DNA of 42,390 bases from Rubrivivax sp. (GTDB lineage Bacteria > Pseudomonadota > Gammaproteobacteria > Burkholderiales > Burkholderiaceae_C): positions 1 through 42,390 of the forward strand of contig JADLIA010000052.1 of NCBI GenBank assembly GCA_020848515.1, read 5' to 3'. Every line of letters begins with the position of its first letter. Within the stretch, counting starts at the first letter, position 1. The notes below the pieces were generated by a model. The model was not told the origin of the DNA and searched no databases. It saw only the letters and a program-made list of their open reading frames with translations. Positions 34,410-42,390 of the stretch are shown here, one piece after another. Position numbers and translations under genes: made by a program.

Positions 34410-36530
34410 TCAGCCGCGCTGATTCAGGCTGGCGAAGTTTTTGCCCTCGGCCACCAGTCTTTTCAGCAGGGCCGCGGGCTGCCAGAACTGCGCGTCTTCC
34501 TTGGCAAATTCCTCGATGTCGGCCAGGACCTTGGGCAGGCCCTGCATGTCGGCCCACAGCATGGGGCCGCCGCGGTGGCGCGGGAAGCCGTAGCCGAACA
34601 GAAAGGTCACGTCGATGTCGAGCGGGCGCAGGGCAATGCCCTCCTCGAGCACCTTGGCGCCCTCGTTGACCATGGCCGCCATGTAGCGGCGCATGATCTC
34701 CTCGTGCGTGAAGGCGCGCGGCGCGATGCCTTTCTTTTGCCGCTCGGCGTCCACGATGGCCAGCACCTCGGGGTCTTGCTGGCCCACGCGCGCGCCCTCG
34801 GGGTAGAGGTACCAGCCACGCCCGGTCTTCTGGCCGAACCAGCCGCGCTCGGCGATGCGGTCGGCAATCTCCACATAGCGCGCCCTGGGGTCGCGCGTGG
34901 CGGCCTTGCGTTTGCGCGTGGCCCAGCCGATGTCGCCGCCGGCCAGATCCGACACCTGGAACGGCCCCATGGGATAGCCGAACTCGCGCACCGCGGCGTC
35001 GATCTCGTAGGGGCTGGCGCCGTCCTCGAGCACCGCGTTGGCCGCGTCGCGGTAGACGGCCAGGATGCGGTTGCCGATGAAGCCGTCGCACACACCGGCG
35101 CGCACCGGCACCTTCTTCATGCGCTTGGCCAGCTCGAACGCCGTGACCACCACGTCGGGGGCCACCTTGGCGGGCACGACGATCTCCAGCAGCCGCATGA
35201 TGTTGGCCGGGCTGAAGAAATGCAGGCCGATCACGTCCTGCGGGCGGGACGTCACTGCGGCAATGGCGTCGATGTCGAGGTAGGAGGTGTTGGTCGCGAG
35301 CACGCAGCCGCTCTTGCACACGCGGTCGAGCTCCCGGAACACGGCCTGCTTGACCGCGATGTCCTCGAACACGGCCTCGATCACCAGGTCCACGTCGGCA
35401 ATGTCCTCATAGCGCGTCGAGGGCTGGTAGCGCGCCATGGTGGCGGCCTTGGCCTCGGCCGTCATGCGGCCCTTGGCGATCAGGCCGTCGTAGACCTTCT
35501 CCACGTTCTTCTGGCCGCGCGCAATCGACTCGGCGTCGCGCTCGATCATCACCACCGACAGGCCGGCGTCGAGCGCAGACACCGTGATGCCCGCGCCCAT
35601 GGTGCCGCCGCCGATGATGGCCAGCTTCGCAAACGGGCGCGGCGCAGCCGCCTTGGCCTCAGGGATCTTGGCGGTCTCGCGCTCGGCGAAGAACGCATGG
35701 ACCAGGCCGGCGCGCTGCGGGCTGTTCAGGCATTCGACGAAGAGCTCGCGCTCGCGCTTCGCACCCTCGGCAAACGGCGTCTGCACGGCCACACGCACGC
35801 AGTCGATGATTCGGGCGGGCGAGAACAGGCCGCGCGTCTTCTTGGCCGTGTCCTGCGCCAGCTGGTCGAGCGCGGCCAGGGTCTGGGCCTTGTCGCCGGG
35901 CACGGCCAGCGCGCTGGTGCGCCGCGGCGCGGTACCGGCCGCGAGCAGCTCGCGCACATAGGCCAGGCCCGCGGCCAGCGGGTCGTCGCCCTCCACCAGC
36001 CGGTCCACCAGGCCTGCGGCCAGCGCGGCCTTGGCCGAGAGGTGTTTGCCCGACAGCATGAGCTCGGCCGCGGGCAGCGCGCCCATCAGGCGCGGGCTGC
36101 GCTGCGTGCCGCCGGCGCCGGGCAGCAGGCCCAGGGCGACCTCAGGCAGGCCCAGCCTGGCCGCTGGCAGGGCCAGGCGGTAATGCGTGGCCATGGCCAC
36201 CTCCAGCCCGCCGCCCAGCGCCGGGCCGTGGATGGCGCAGACGACGAGCTTGTCGCAGGCCTCCATGCGGTTGATGGTTTCGGGCAGCGAGGGCGGCTGC
36301 GGCGGCTTGCCGAACTCGCGGATGTCGGCACCGGCGATGAAGGCCTTGCCCGCGCCCACGATGAGCATGGCGCGCGCCTGGGCGGTCCGCTCGAGCTCCT
36401 CGACGGCGGCCAGCAGGCCGGCGCGCACGGCCTGGCCCAGTGCGTTGACGGGGGGGTTGTCGATGGTGACGACCAGCACGTCACCGTCGAGGCGGGTCTG
36501 CACCGGGCCGGCGCCCTGTGAAGCGTTCAT
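34410..36530 (-). CDS. Multifunctional 3-hydroxyacyl-CoA dehydrogenase/enoyl-CoA hydratase (FadB/FadJ-like)
   Basis: N-terminal crotonase (IVGAGKAFIAGADIREFG...ALGGGLEVAMATHYRLA) plus 3HCDH (LAIIGGGTMGAGITVSALDAGLSVVMIERD...IGLHFFSPANIMRLLEIV). Confidence 0.95.
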   Translation of the reverse strand: MNASQGAGPVQTRLDGDVLVVTIDNPPVNALGQAVRAGLLAAVEELERTAQARAMLIVGAGKAFIAGADIREFGKPPQPPSLPETINRMEACDKLVVCAIHGPALGGGLEVAMATHYRLALPAARLGLPEVALGLLPGAGGTQRSPRLMGALPAAELMLSGKHLSAKAALAAGLVDRLVEGDDPLAAGLAYVRELLAAGTAPRRTSALAVPGDKAQTLAALDQLAQDTAKKTRGLFSPARIIDCVRVAVQTPFAEGAKRERELFVECLNSPQRAGLVHAFFAERETAKIPEAKAAAPRPFAKLAIIGGGTMGAGITVSALDAGLSVVMIERDAESIARGQKNVEKVYDGLIAKGRMTAEAKAATMARYQPSTRYEDIADVDLVIEAVFEDIAVKQAVFRELDRVCKSGCVLATNTSYLDIDAIAAVTSRPQDVIGLHFFSPANIMRLLEIVVPAKVAPDVVVTAFELAKRMKKVPVRAGVCDGFIGNRILAVYRDAANAVLEDGASPYEIDAAVREFGYPMGPFQVSDLAGGDIGWATRKRKAATRDPRARYVEIADRIAERGWFGQKTGRGWYLYPEGARVGQQDPEVLAIVDAERQKKGIAPRAFTHEEIMRRYMAAMVNEGAKVLEEGIALRPLDIDVTFLFGYGFPRHRGGPMLWADMQGLPKVLADIEEFAKEDAQFWQPAALLKRLVAEGKNFASLNQRG

Positions 36531-36587
36531 GCGCTTGTCTCCATGCGAGTTGTAGGCATCCCTGCATTCTCCCCATGGGTGGTTTTT

Positions 36588-36634
36588 TTGACAATCACAT
36601 CAGCGATTGACAAACTGTCAAACGGCATTTGACA
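36588..36634. promoter_or_regulatory. Candidate LysR operator: TTGACA-AAC-TGTCAA palindrome with two flanking TTGACA half-sites
   Basis: TTGACA at 36588 and 36629, TTGACAAACTGTCAA at 36607-36621; between divergent FadB-like and lysR genes. Confidence 0.6.
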
Positions 36635-36642
36635 TTGCAAGC

Positions 36643-37563
36643 ATGGACCTTCAGTCGCTCACCCTGCTGGTCGAGATCATCGACAGCGGCAACCTCAGCC
36701 AGGCCGCGCGCAAGCTGCGCATGACACGCGCCAACGTCAGCTACCACCTGACGCAACTGGAGCAATCCGTCGGCGCGCAGCTGCTGCGGCGCAGCACGCG
36801 CCACGTCGAGCCGACCGAGATCGGCCTGCGCCTGTATGAACATGGCCGCGCCATTCAGAACGAAATGCTGGCCGCACGCGAGACCGTGACCCGTCTGGGC
36901 CAGGGCCTGATGGGGCGCGTGGGCATCAGCATGCCCAGCGGTTACGGGCAGATGGTGATGTCGCACTGGCTGATCGAGTTCAAGCGGCGCTACCCCGGCA
37001 TCGTGCTCGACGTGGTGTTCGAGAACCGGGTCGACGTGCTGCGCGACGACGTGGACATCGCGGTGCGCGTGCTGCCCGAGCCGCCGCCACATCTGGTGGC
37101 ACGCGAGCTGGACGAGGTGCGCTACCTGGCCTGCGCCTCGTCGGCCTTTGCCCGCACCCATGGCCTGCCCACCCGCCTGGAGCAGCTGACCACGCTGCCG
37201 CTGATCACCGCCAGCGTGGTCGGGCGGCAGCTGTCGCTGCGCGGCTACCGGCAGGACGAGCGGCACGAGGTGCTGCTGGCGCCGACCCTGATCTCGGACC
37301 ACTACCCGTTTCTGCGCCAGGGCATTCTGGCCGGGCTGGGTCTGGGCCTGGTGCCCGACTATGTGGTGCAGGACGTGGTTGCCAGCGGTGCGGTGGTGAC
37401 CGCGCTGGACGACTTCCGGCTCAGCATCTTCGGCACCCGCATGTACCTGCTGCACCTGCCCGGCAGGCACCAGACGCGGGCGGTGCGCACCTGCATCGAC
37501 TTTCTGCTGGCGCGCGCCGCCGGCCAGTCCGCGCCCCCGACGCCCGGCGAGCCACCGGCCTGA
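36643..37563 (+). CDS. LysR-family transcriptional regulator
   Basis: MDLQSLTLLVEIIDSGNLSQAARKLRMTRANVSYHLTQLEQSVGAQLLRRSTRHVEPTEIG. Confidence 0.95.
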   Translation: MDLQSLTLLVEIIDSGNLSQAARKLRMTRANVSYHLTQLEQSVGAQLLRRSTRHVEPTEIGLRLYEHGRAIQNEMLAARETVTRLGQGLMGRVGISMPSGYGQMVMSHWLIEFKRRYPGIVLDVVFENRVDVLRDDVDIAVRVLPEPPPHLVARELDEVRYLACASSAFARTHGLPTRLEQLTTLPLITASVVGRQLSLRGYRQDERHEVLLAPTLISDHYPFLRQGILAGLGLGLVPDYVVQDVVASGAVVTALDDFRLSIFGTRMYLLHLPGRHQTRAVRTCIDFLLARAAGQSAPPTPGEPPA

Positions 37564-37604
37564 CCCGCGGCGTTGCCGGCGCAACCGTTCCGCCGGTCAC
37601 CCAA

Positions 37605-37665
37605 TTACTATCATTTCAATAGCTGCTGGCGCTTGCCTGTCAAGCGCCGGAGCCTGATTTTAATT
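37605..37665 (+). repeat. GCTGGCGCTTG-family repeat, copy 11; hairpin between convergent lysR and htpX
   Basis: TTACTATCATTTCAATAGCTGCTGGCGCTTGCCTGTCAAGCGCCGGAGCCTGATTTTAATT. Confidence 0.92.
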
Positions 37666-37724
37666 AAAGGTGCGCTGAGCCCGTCCGGCGCGCGTCGCAT
37701 CGCAGGGACGGGTTCAGCATCGCC

Positions 37725-38600
37725 TCAGGGCTGTGCCTGGAACGCACGCAGCGCCGCGATGCGCTCTTGCATCGGCGGGTGGGTGGAAAACAGCTTGCCG
37801 ATGCCGCCGGCGATGCCCATGGCCGCCAGGTTCTTGGGCATTTCGGCGCCTTCGGCATGCATGCCGCCCAGGCGCGCCAGGGCGTTGATCATCGAGTTGG
37901 GCTGGCCCATCATCTGCGCCGCGCCGCGGTCGGCGCGGAACTCGCGCTGGCGCGAGAACCAGGCCACGATGATGCCGGCCAGCACGCCGAACAGGATGTC
38001 GAGCACGATGGTCGTCACGTAGTAGCCGATGCCCGGGCCGCTGCTTTCGCTGTCGCGGCGCAGGAAGCCATCGACCAGCGAACCGATGACGCGGCTGGCG
38101 AACACCACGAAGGTGTTCATCACCCCCTGAATGAGGGCCATGGTGACCATGTCGCCGTTGGCCACGTGGGCCACCTCGTGGCCGATGACGGCTTCGACCT
38201 CCTCGCGCGTCATGCCGCGCAGCAGGCCCGTGGACACCGCCACCAGGGCCGAATTCTTGAAGGCGCCGGTGGCGAAGGCGTTGGGTTCGCCCTCGTAGAT
38301 GCCGACCTCGGGCATGCCGATGCCGGCCTGATCGGCGAACTTGCGCACGGTGTCGACGATCCAGGCCTCGTCGGCGTTGCGCGGCTGCGCGATGACCTGC
38401 ACGCCCATGCTCATCTTGGCCATCGACTTGCTCATCAGCAGCGACACGATGGCGCCGGAAAAGCCCACCACCAGCGAAAACACCATCAACTGCCCGGTGT
38501 TGGTGCCGGTGTAGCGGCCCACGCCCAGCAGGCTGGTGACGATGCCCACCACCACCATCACGGCCAGGTTGGTCAGAACAAACAGCAGGATGCGTTTCAT
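37725..38600 (-). CDS. htpX: Zinc metalloprotease HtpX
   Basis: [28 protein letters not shown]...[34 protein letters not shown]: HExxH. Confidence 0.96.
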   Translation of the reverse strand: MKRILLFVLTNLAVMVVVGIVTSLLGVGRYTGTNTGQLMVFSLVVGFSGAIVSLLMSKSMAKMSMGVQVIAQPRNADEAWIVDTVRKFADQAGIGMPEVGIYEGEPNAFATGAFKNSALVAVSTGLLRGMTREEVEAVIGHEVAHVANGDMVTMALIQGVMNTFVVFASRVIGSLVDGFLRRDSESSGPGIGYYVTTIVLDILFGVLAGIIVAWFSRQREFRADRGAAQMMGQPNSMINALARLGGMHAEGAEMPKNLAAMGIAGGIGKLFSTHPPMQERIAALRAFQAQP

Positions 38601-38808
38601 GAATTCCCTTGGTTGACAACAGGTGACCTGAAATGCCCGCCCCGTGCGCCGCGCGCAAGCGGCAAGCGCTTCGGCGTCGCCGCAAGGTCGGCACAGGCGT
38701 GCATGTTAGGGGCGATTGGAGCAGATTCAAGGCGCCGGGTTCCCACGGGCGCCGGGTTGGCCAGGCGCTGGCGCTTGGCCTACACTGAAGCACCCCCGAG
38801 GAGCACAC

Positions 38809-39963
38809 GTGAACACCCTGGACTGGCTCGGCCGCCTGGTGGCCATCGACACCACCAGCCGTAACTCCAACCTCGGCCTGATCGAGACCGTGCGCGACGC
38901 GCTCACGGCCCAGGGCCTGAAGCCCTGGCTGGCCGCCAACGCCGACGGCAGCAAGGCCAACCTGTTCTGCACCCTGCCCGCGGCGGACGGCCAGACGCAG
39001 GGCGGCATCATTCTGTCGGGCCACACCGACGTGGTGCCGGTGGACGGGCAGGACTGGGCCAGCGACCCGTTCCAGCTCACCGACCGCGGCGACGGCCGCC
39101 TGTACGCGCGCGGCAGCTGCGACATGAAAGGTTTCATCGCCAGCAGCCTGGCGCTGGTGCCCGAGGCGCTGGCGGCGCCGCGCCGCAAACCGCTGCACCT
39201 GGCACTGTCGTACGACGAAGAAGTCGGCTGCGTCGGCGCGCCGGTGATGCTGGCCGAATTGAGCCAGCGCGGCCTGCGCGCCGACGGCTGCATCGTCGGC
39301 GAACCGACCTCGATGAAGCCGGTGGTGGCACACAAGGGCGGCTACTTCTTCCGCTGCACCGTGCATGGCAAGGCGGCGCACTCCTCGCTCACGCCGCAGG
39401 GCTGCAACGCCATCGAGCACGCGGCGCGGCTGATCTGCCACATCCGCGACCTGGCCGACGCCTGGCGCGCGCAGGGCCCGTTCGACGCCGCCTTCGACGT
39501 GCCGCACAGCACCATCACCACCAACCTGATCGCCGGCGGGATCGCCATCAACACCGTGCCCGACGCCTGCAGCTTCAGCTACGACTTCCGCCACCTGCCC
39601 GGCCACGACGCCAGCGGCATCCAGGCCCAGGTGCAGCGCTACGTGGACGACGAGTTGCTGCCGCGCATGCGGCGCGAGTACGCCGGCGCGCGGGTGGACA
39701 TCGAATGCGGCGCCGCCGTGCCCACCCTGGACGCCAGCGAGCAGGCCGCCATCACCCAGCTGGTGCGCGCCCTCACGCAGGACCAGGGGGTGCGCAAGGT
39801 GGCCTATGGCACCGAGGCCGGCCAGTTTGCCCAGGCCGGCATCCCGGCCATCCTGTGCGGGCCGGGATCGATCGAGCAGGCGCACAAGCCCGATGAATAC
39901 GTCGAGCACGCGCAGCTCGCGCTGTGCGATCGCTTTCTGCGCCAGGTGCTGGCCACGCTGTGA
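38809..39963 (+). CDS. argE: Acetylornithine deacetylase
   Basis: ILSGHTDVVPVDGQDWASDPFQLTDRGDGRLYARGSCDMKGFIASSLALVPEALA...LSYDEEVGCVGAPVMLAEL; GTG start with RBS cgaggagcacac. Confidence 0.93.
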   Translation: MNTLDWLGRLVAIDTTSRNSNLGLIETVRDALTAQGLKPWLAANADGSKANLFCTLPAADGQTQGGIILSGHTDVVPVDGQDWASDPFQLTDRGDGRLYARGSCDMKGFIASSLALVPEALAAPRRKPLHLALSYDEEVGCVGAPVMLAELSQRGLRADGCIVGEPTSMKPVVAHKGGYFFRCTVHGKAAHSSLTPQGCNAIEHAARLICHIRDLADAWRAQGPFDAAFDVPHSTITTNLIAGGIAINTVPDACSFSYDFRHLPGHDASGIQAQVQRYVDDELLPRMRREYAGARVDIECGAAVPTLDASEQAAITQLVRALTQDQGVRKVAYGTEAGQFAQAGIPAILCGPGSIEQAHKPDEYVEHAQLALCDRFLRQVLATL

Positions 39964-39979
39964 CGCGCCGCCACGCCTC

Positions 39980-41551
39980 GTGAGCCCCACCACGCCCGCC
40001 GCCTGCGCCCGCCTGATCGCCCAGCTGCAGCACGACCTGCGGGCCAGCGGCGCGGCCGACGTGCAGTGCCTCGAAACCCACATTTCCTGGTTGCTGCTGG
40101 CGGGCGAGCATGCCTACAAGATCAAGAAGCCGCTGACGCTGGACTTCCTGGACTTCGGCACCCTGGCGCAGCGCCGCGCCGCCTGCGAGGAGGAGCTGCG
40201 CATCAACCGCCGCAGCGCGCCCGAGCTGTACCTGGAGGTGCTGCCGATCACCGGCACGCCGGCGGCGCCGCGCCTGGGTGGCGATGCCGCGCAGGCGATC
40301 GAATGGGCCGTGCACATGCGCCGCTTTCCGCCCGGCGCCCTGCTGGCCGAGCGCGCCGCGCGCGGCGCCCTGGGGCCCGCCCAGATCGACGCCCTGGCGC
40401 GTGCGGTGGCCACCTTCCAGGCCCAGGCCGCACAGGCACCGGCCGACAGCCCCTGGGGCCATGCGGCCGATCTGGCGCGGCTGGCGCACGACAACTTTGC
40501 CCCCCTGGCGGCGCTGGGCGCGGGCACCGCGCTGGCCGGCACGCTGCAGCGGCTGGCGCACTGGAGCGAGACCGAGGGCCGGCGCCTGGCGCCGCTGATG
40601 GCCGCGCGCCGCGCCGCCGGCCGGGTGCGCGAAGGCCACGGCGACCTGCATCTGGGCAACCTGCTGTGGCTGGAGGGCCGTGCGCGCCTGTTCGACGCCA
40701 TCGAATTCGATCCAGCCCTGCGCTGGATCGACGTCGCCTGCGACATCGCCTTCGTGTTCATGGACCTGCACGCCCATGGCCTGGCCGCGCTGGCCTGGCG
40801 CTTTCTGAATGCGTGGCTGGAGCACAGCGGCGACTTCGGCGCCGTGGCGCGGCTGCCCTACGACGCCGTCTACCGCGCCCTGGTGCGCGCCAAGGTGGCG
40901 GCACTGCGCGCCGGGCAGGGCCAGGGTGGCGTCGCGCGCACCGCCGCAGAAGCCGAAGCGCGCCGCTACGTGCAGCTGGCGGCGCAGCTGGCCGCGCCGC
41001 GCCGGCCCTGGCTGGCGCTCACCGTGGGCGTCAGCGGCTCGGGCAAGAGCAGCCAGACGCAGACCCTGATCGAGCGGCGCGCCCTGGTGCGCCTGCGCGC
41101 CGACGTCGAGCGCAAGCGCCTGTTCGGCCTGGCGCCCGAAGCCGCCAGCGCCGGCGTGCCCGGCGGCATCTACGGCGAAGCCACCAGCGACCGTCTGTTC
41201 AGCCACCTGCGGGACCAGGCGCGCGCGCTGCTGCAGGCCGGCCAGCCGGTGCTGGTGGACGCCACCTTCATCCGCCGCGCGCGGCGCGCGCCCTTCATCG
41301 CGCTGGCCGAAGAGCTGGGCCTGCCCTGGCGCCTGCTGGCCTTCGACGCCCCGGAGCAGGTGCTGCGCCAGCGCGTGCGTGAGCGCGCCGCGCAGGGCGG
41401 CGACGCCTCCGAGGCCGACGAAGCGGTGCTGCACCGCCAGCTGGCCCAGCGCCAGCCGCTGACGGCGAACGAAGCCAGCCACGCGCTGACCATCGACGCC
41501 CGCCAGCCGGTCGACTGGGCGGCCTGGGACAGCGCCCTGCCCGGCGCCTGA
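39980..41551 (+). CDS. Bifunctional aminoglycoside phosphotransferase-like/AAA ATPase (P-loop kinase) fusion
   Basis: HISWLLLAGEHAYKIKKPLTLDFLDFGTLAQRRAACEEELRINRR...VREGHGDLHLGNLLW...LFDAIEFDPALRWIDVACDIAF (APH) then VGVSGSGKSSQTQTLIERRALVRLRADVERKRLFGL (P-loop); GTG start. Confidence 0.9.
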   Translation: MSPTTPAACARLIAQLQHDLRASGAADVQCLETHISWLLLAGEHAYKIKKPLTLDFLDFGTLAQRRAACEEELRINRRSAPELYLEVLPITGTPAAPRLGGDAAQAIEWAVHMRRFPPGALLAERAARGALGPAQIDALARAVATFQAQAAQAPADSPWGHAADLARLAHDNFAPLAALGAGTALAGTLQRLAHWSETEGRRLAPLMAARRAAGRVREGHGDLHLGNLLWLEGRARLFDAIEFDPALRWIDVACDIAFVFMDLHAHGLAALAWRFLNAWLEHSGDFGAVARLPYDAVYRALVRAKVAALRAGQGQGGVARTAAEAEARRYVQLAAQLAAPRRPWLALTVGVSGSGKSSQTQTLIERRALVRLRADVERKRLFGLAPEAASAGVPGGIYGEATSDRLFSHLRDQARALLQAGQPVLVDATFIRRARRAPFIALAEELGLPWRLLAFDAPEQVLRQRVRERAAQGGDASEADEAVLHRQLAQRQPLTANEASHALTIDARQPVDWAAWDSALPGA

Positions 41552-41610
41552 AATACTCCAAATTCAATAGCTGCTTGCGCTGTCTGGAAGCGCCCTGAAG
41601 CACGATTTCA
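41551..41610 (+). repeat. GCTGGCGCTTG-family repeat, copy 12; between convergent APH/AAA and DUF3025 genes
   Basis: AATACTCCAAATTCAATAGCTGCTTGCGCTGTCTGGAAGCGCCCTGAAGCACGATTTCA. Confidence 0.85.
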
Positions 41611-41661
41611 TCTCGAATTCAGGCGCACCCCGGCTCCTACGGTGTCGCGTCCTCACACCGG

Positions 41662-41745
41662 GCCCATGACACCGGCTGCGCCGGCATGACCCATGCCCCA
41701 TGGGTCAGCGAAAGGCAGCGAGGTCATCTGTCGTTCGTCATTGTG
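41662..41745 (+). repeat. TGACCCATG...CATGGGTCA-family element
   Basis: GCCCATGACACCGGCTGCGCCGGCATGACCCATGCCCCATGGGTCAGCGAAAGGCAGCGAGGTCATCTGTCGTTCGTCATTGTGA. Confidence 0.75.
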
Positions 41746-42390
41746 AAAAAGCGTTCGCTTCCACCCGCAGCCCGGGCGCGGCCGCGCGGCCGGAACACCT
41801 CGGCGTCGTCATAGAAGGCCGGCTGCGCGTTGTCCGGCCACCAGCCCGGCACGCCCAGCAGCGGCAGCGGCACGAAGGGCTTGCGCGCCAGCTTGTCGGG
41901 CGTCAGGTCGGCCGCCAGCCAGGCGTCCAGCGCCGCCAGCTCGCCCGCGGCGTCGAACGGCAGCGCCACGCGCCACACATGGGCGGTGATCGACTTGTAG
42001 GGCGAAAGCAGCTTTTCCAGCGCGGCGTGGCCGAACACCAGCAGGCTGGCCTGGCCCCACAGCGGCCGCAGCGGCCCGAACAGCTCGGCCCAGCGCCGCT
42101 CGACCAGCGCCTGCCACAGCGCGTCGGGCGCGTGCAGCAGGGCGGCGTTTTCGTCGAACACGGTGCAGGCGTCGCGCACCGGCCCGCGGCGCGCGCCCAC
42201 GCCGGCGCGAGCGATCTCGTCGGCCTCCAGCGCGTTGAGCCTGCCCTTGGTGCGCGGCAGGCGCAGCCACACCAGACCGTTGAACAGATCGTGGGCGTTG
42301 TCGCGCGTGGGCACCTGGCGCCGGGCGCGGATGAAGGCTTCATACGCCTGGCCCTCCGGCAGCGCCTGCTGGCCCACAAAGCGCACCGGC
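41724..42390 (-). CDS. DUF3025-domain protein (5' end truncated by window edge)
   Basis: YEAFIRARRQVPTRDNAHDLFNGLVWLRLPRTKGRLNALEADEIARAG...DNAQPAFYDDAEVFRPRGR. Confidence 0.85.
   Translation of the reverse strand, partial: PVRFVGQQALPEGQAYEAFIRARRQVPTRDNAHDLFNGLVWLRLPRTKGRLNALEADEIARAGVGARRGPVRDACTVFDENAALLHAPDALWQALVERRWAELFGPLRPLWGQASLLVFGHAALEKLLSPYKSITAHVWRVALPFDAAGELAALDAWLAADLTPDKLARKPFVPLPLLGVPGWWPDNAQPAFYDDAEVFRPRGRARAAGGSERFFTMTNDR

Noticed and set aside
32044-36521. 735-737-aa ORFs overlapping Bug/thiolase/FadB genes (32044-34251 minus, 34308-36521 plus)
   Set aside because: Out-of-frame or antisense shadow ORFs spanning several well-identified genes.

Overview
High-GC chromosomal segment, most consistent with Burkholderiales/Comamonadaceae (inferred from gene content and dispersed repeats; no search was run). 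I see about 30 protein-coding genes and one tRNA-Arg(CCT). There is no rRNA, CRISPR array, prophage or transposase. Recognisable genes, in order: DEAD-box helicase (partial), fumarylacetoacetase, DinB-like polymerase, crotonase, QueF, alpha/beta hydrolase, 2OG-Fe(II) oxygenase, YaaA, RNA pseudouridine synthase, TAXI-type TRAP transporter, class III aminotransferase, 3-hydroxybutyrate dehydrogenase plus CoA-transferase A/B with a divergent PAS-LuxR regulator, two carboxymuconolactone decarboxylase-family genes, orphan GspF, 5'-nucleotidase, EF-hand protein, MgtC/DUF4010 protein, SbmA/BacA-like ABC transporter, frameshifted pagL-like gene, nitroreductase, class II ribonucleotide reductase, acyl-CoA synthetase, Bug receptor, thiolase, FadB-like protein, LysR regulator, HtpX, ArgE, APH/AAA kinase fusion and a DUF3025 protein. 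Main unusual signals: (1) a 380-aa intein with LAGLIDADG motifs inserted in nrdJ exactly before the NPCGEQ cysteine; (2) a dispersed hairpin repeat (core TAGCTGCTGGCGCTTG), about 12 copies in 42 kb, several of which encode protein segments or stop codons; (3) a perfect 7 x GCTCCCT heptanucleotide tract that sets the frame between upstream ATGs and an ABC transporter ORF; (4) a second family of TGACCCATG...CATGGGTCA elements at gene ends; (5) divergent yaaA/truC genes whose start codons share one CATG; (6) a perfect ATACTACGTA palindrome upstream of the PAS-LuxR gene; (7) a 1-nt frameshift in pagL. All calls come from reading the sequence and supplied translations.
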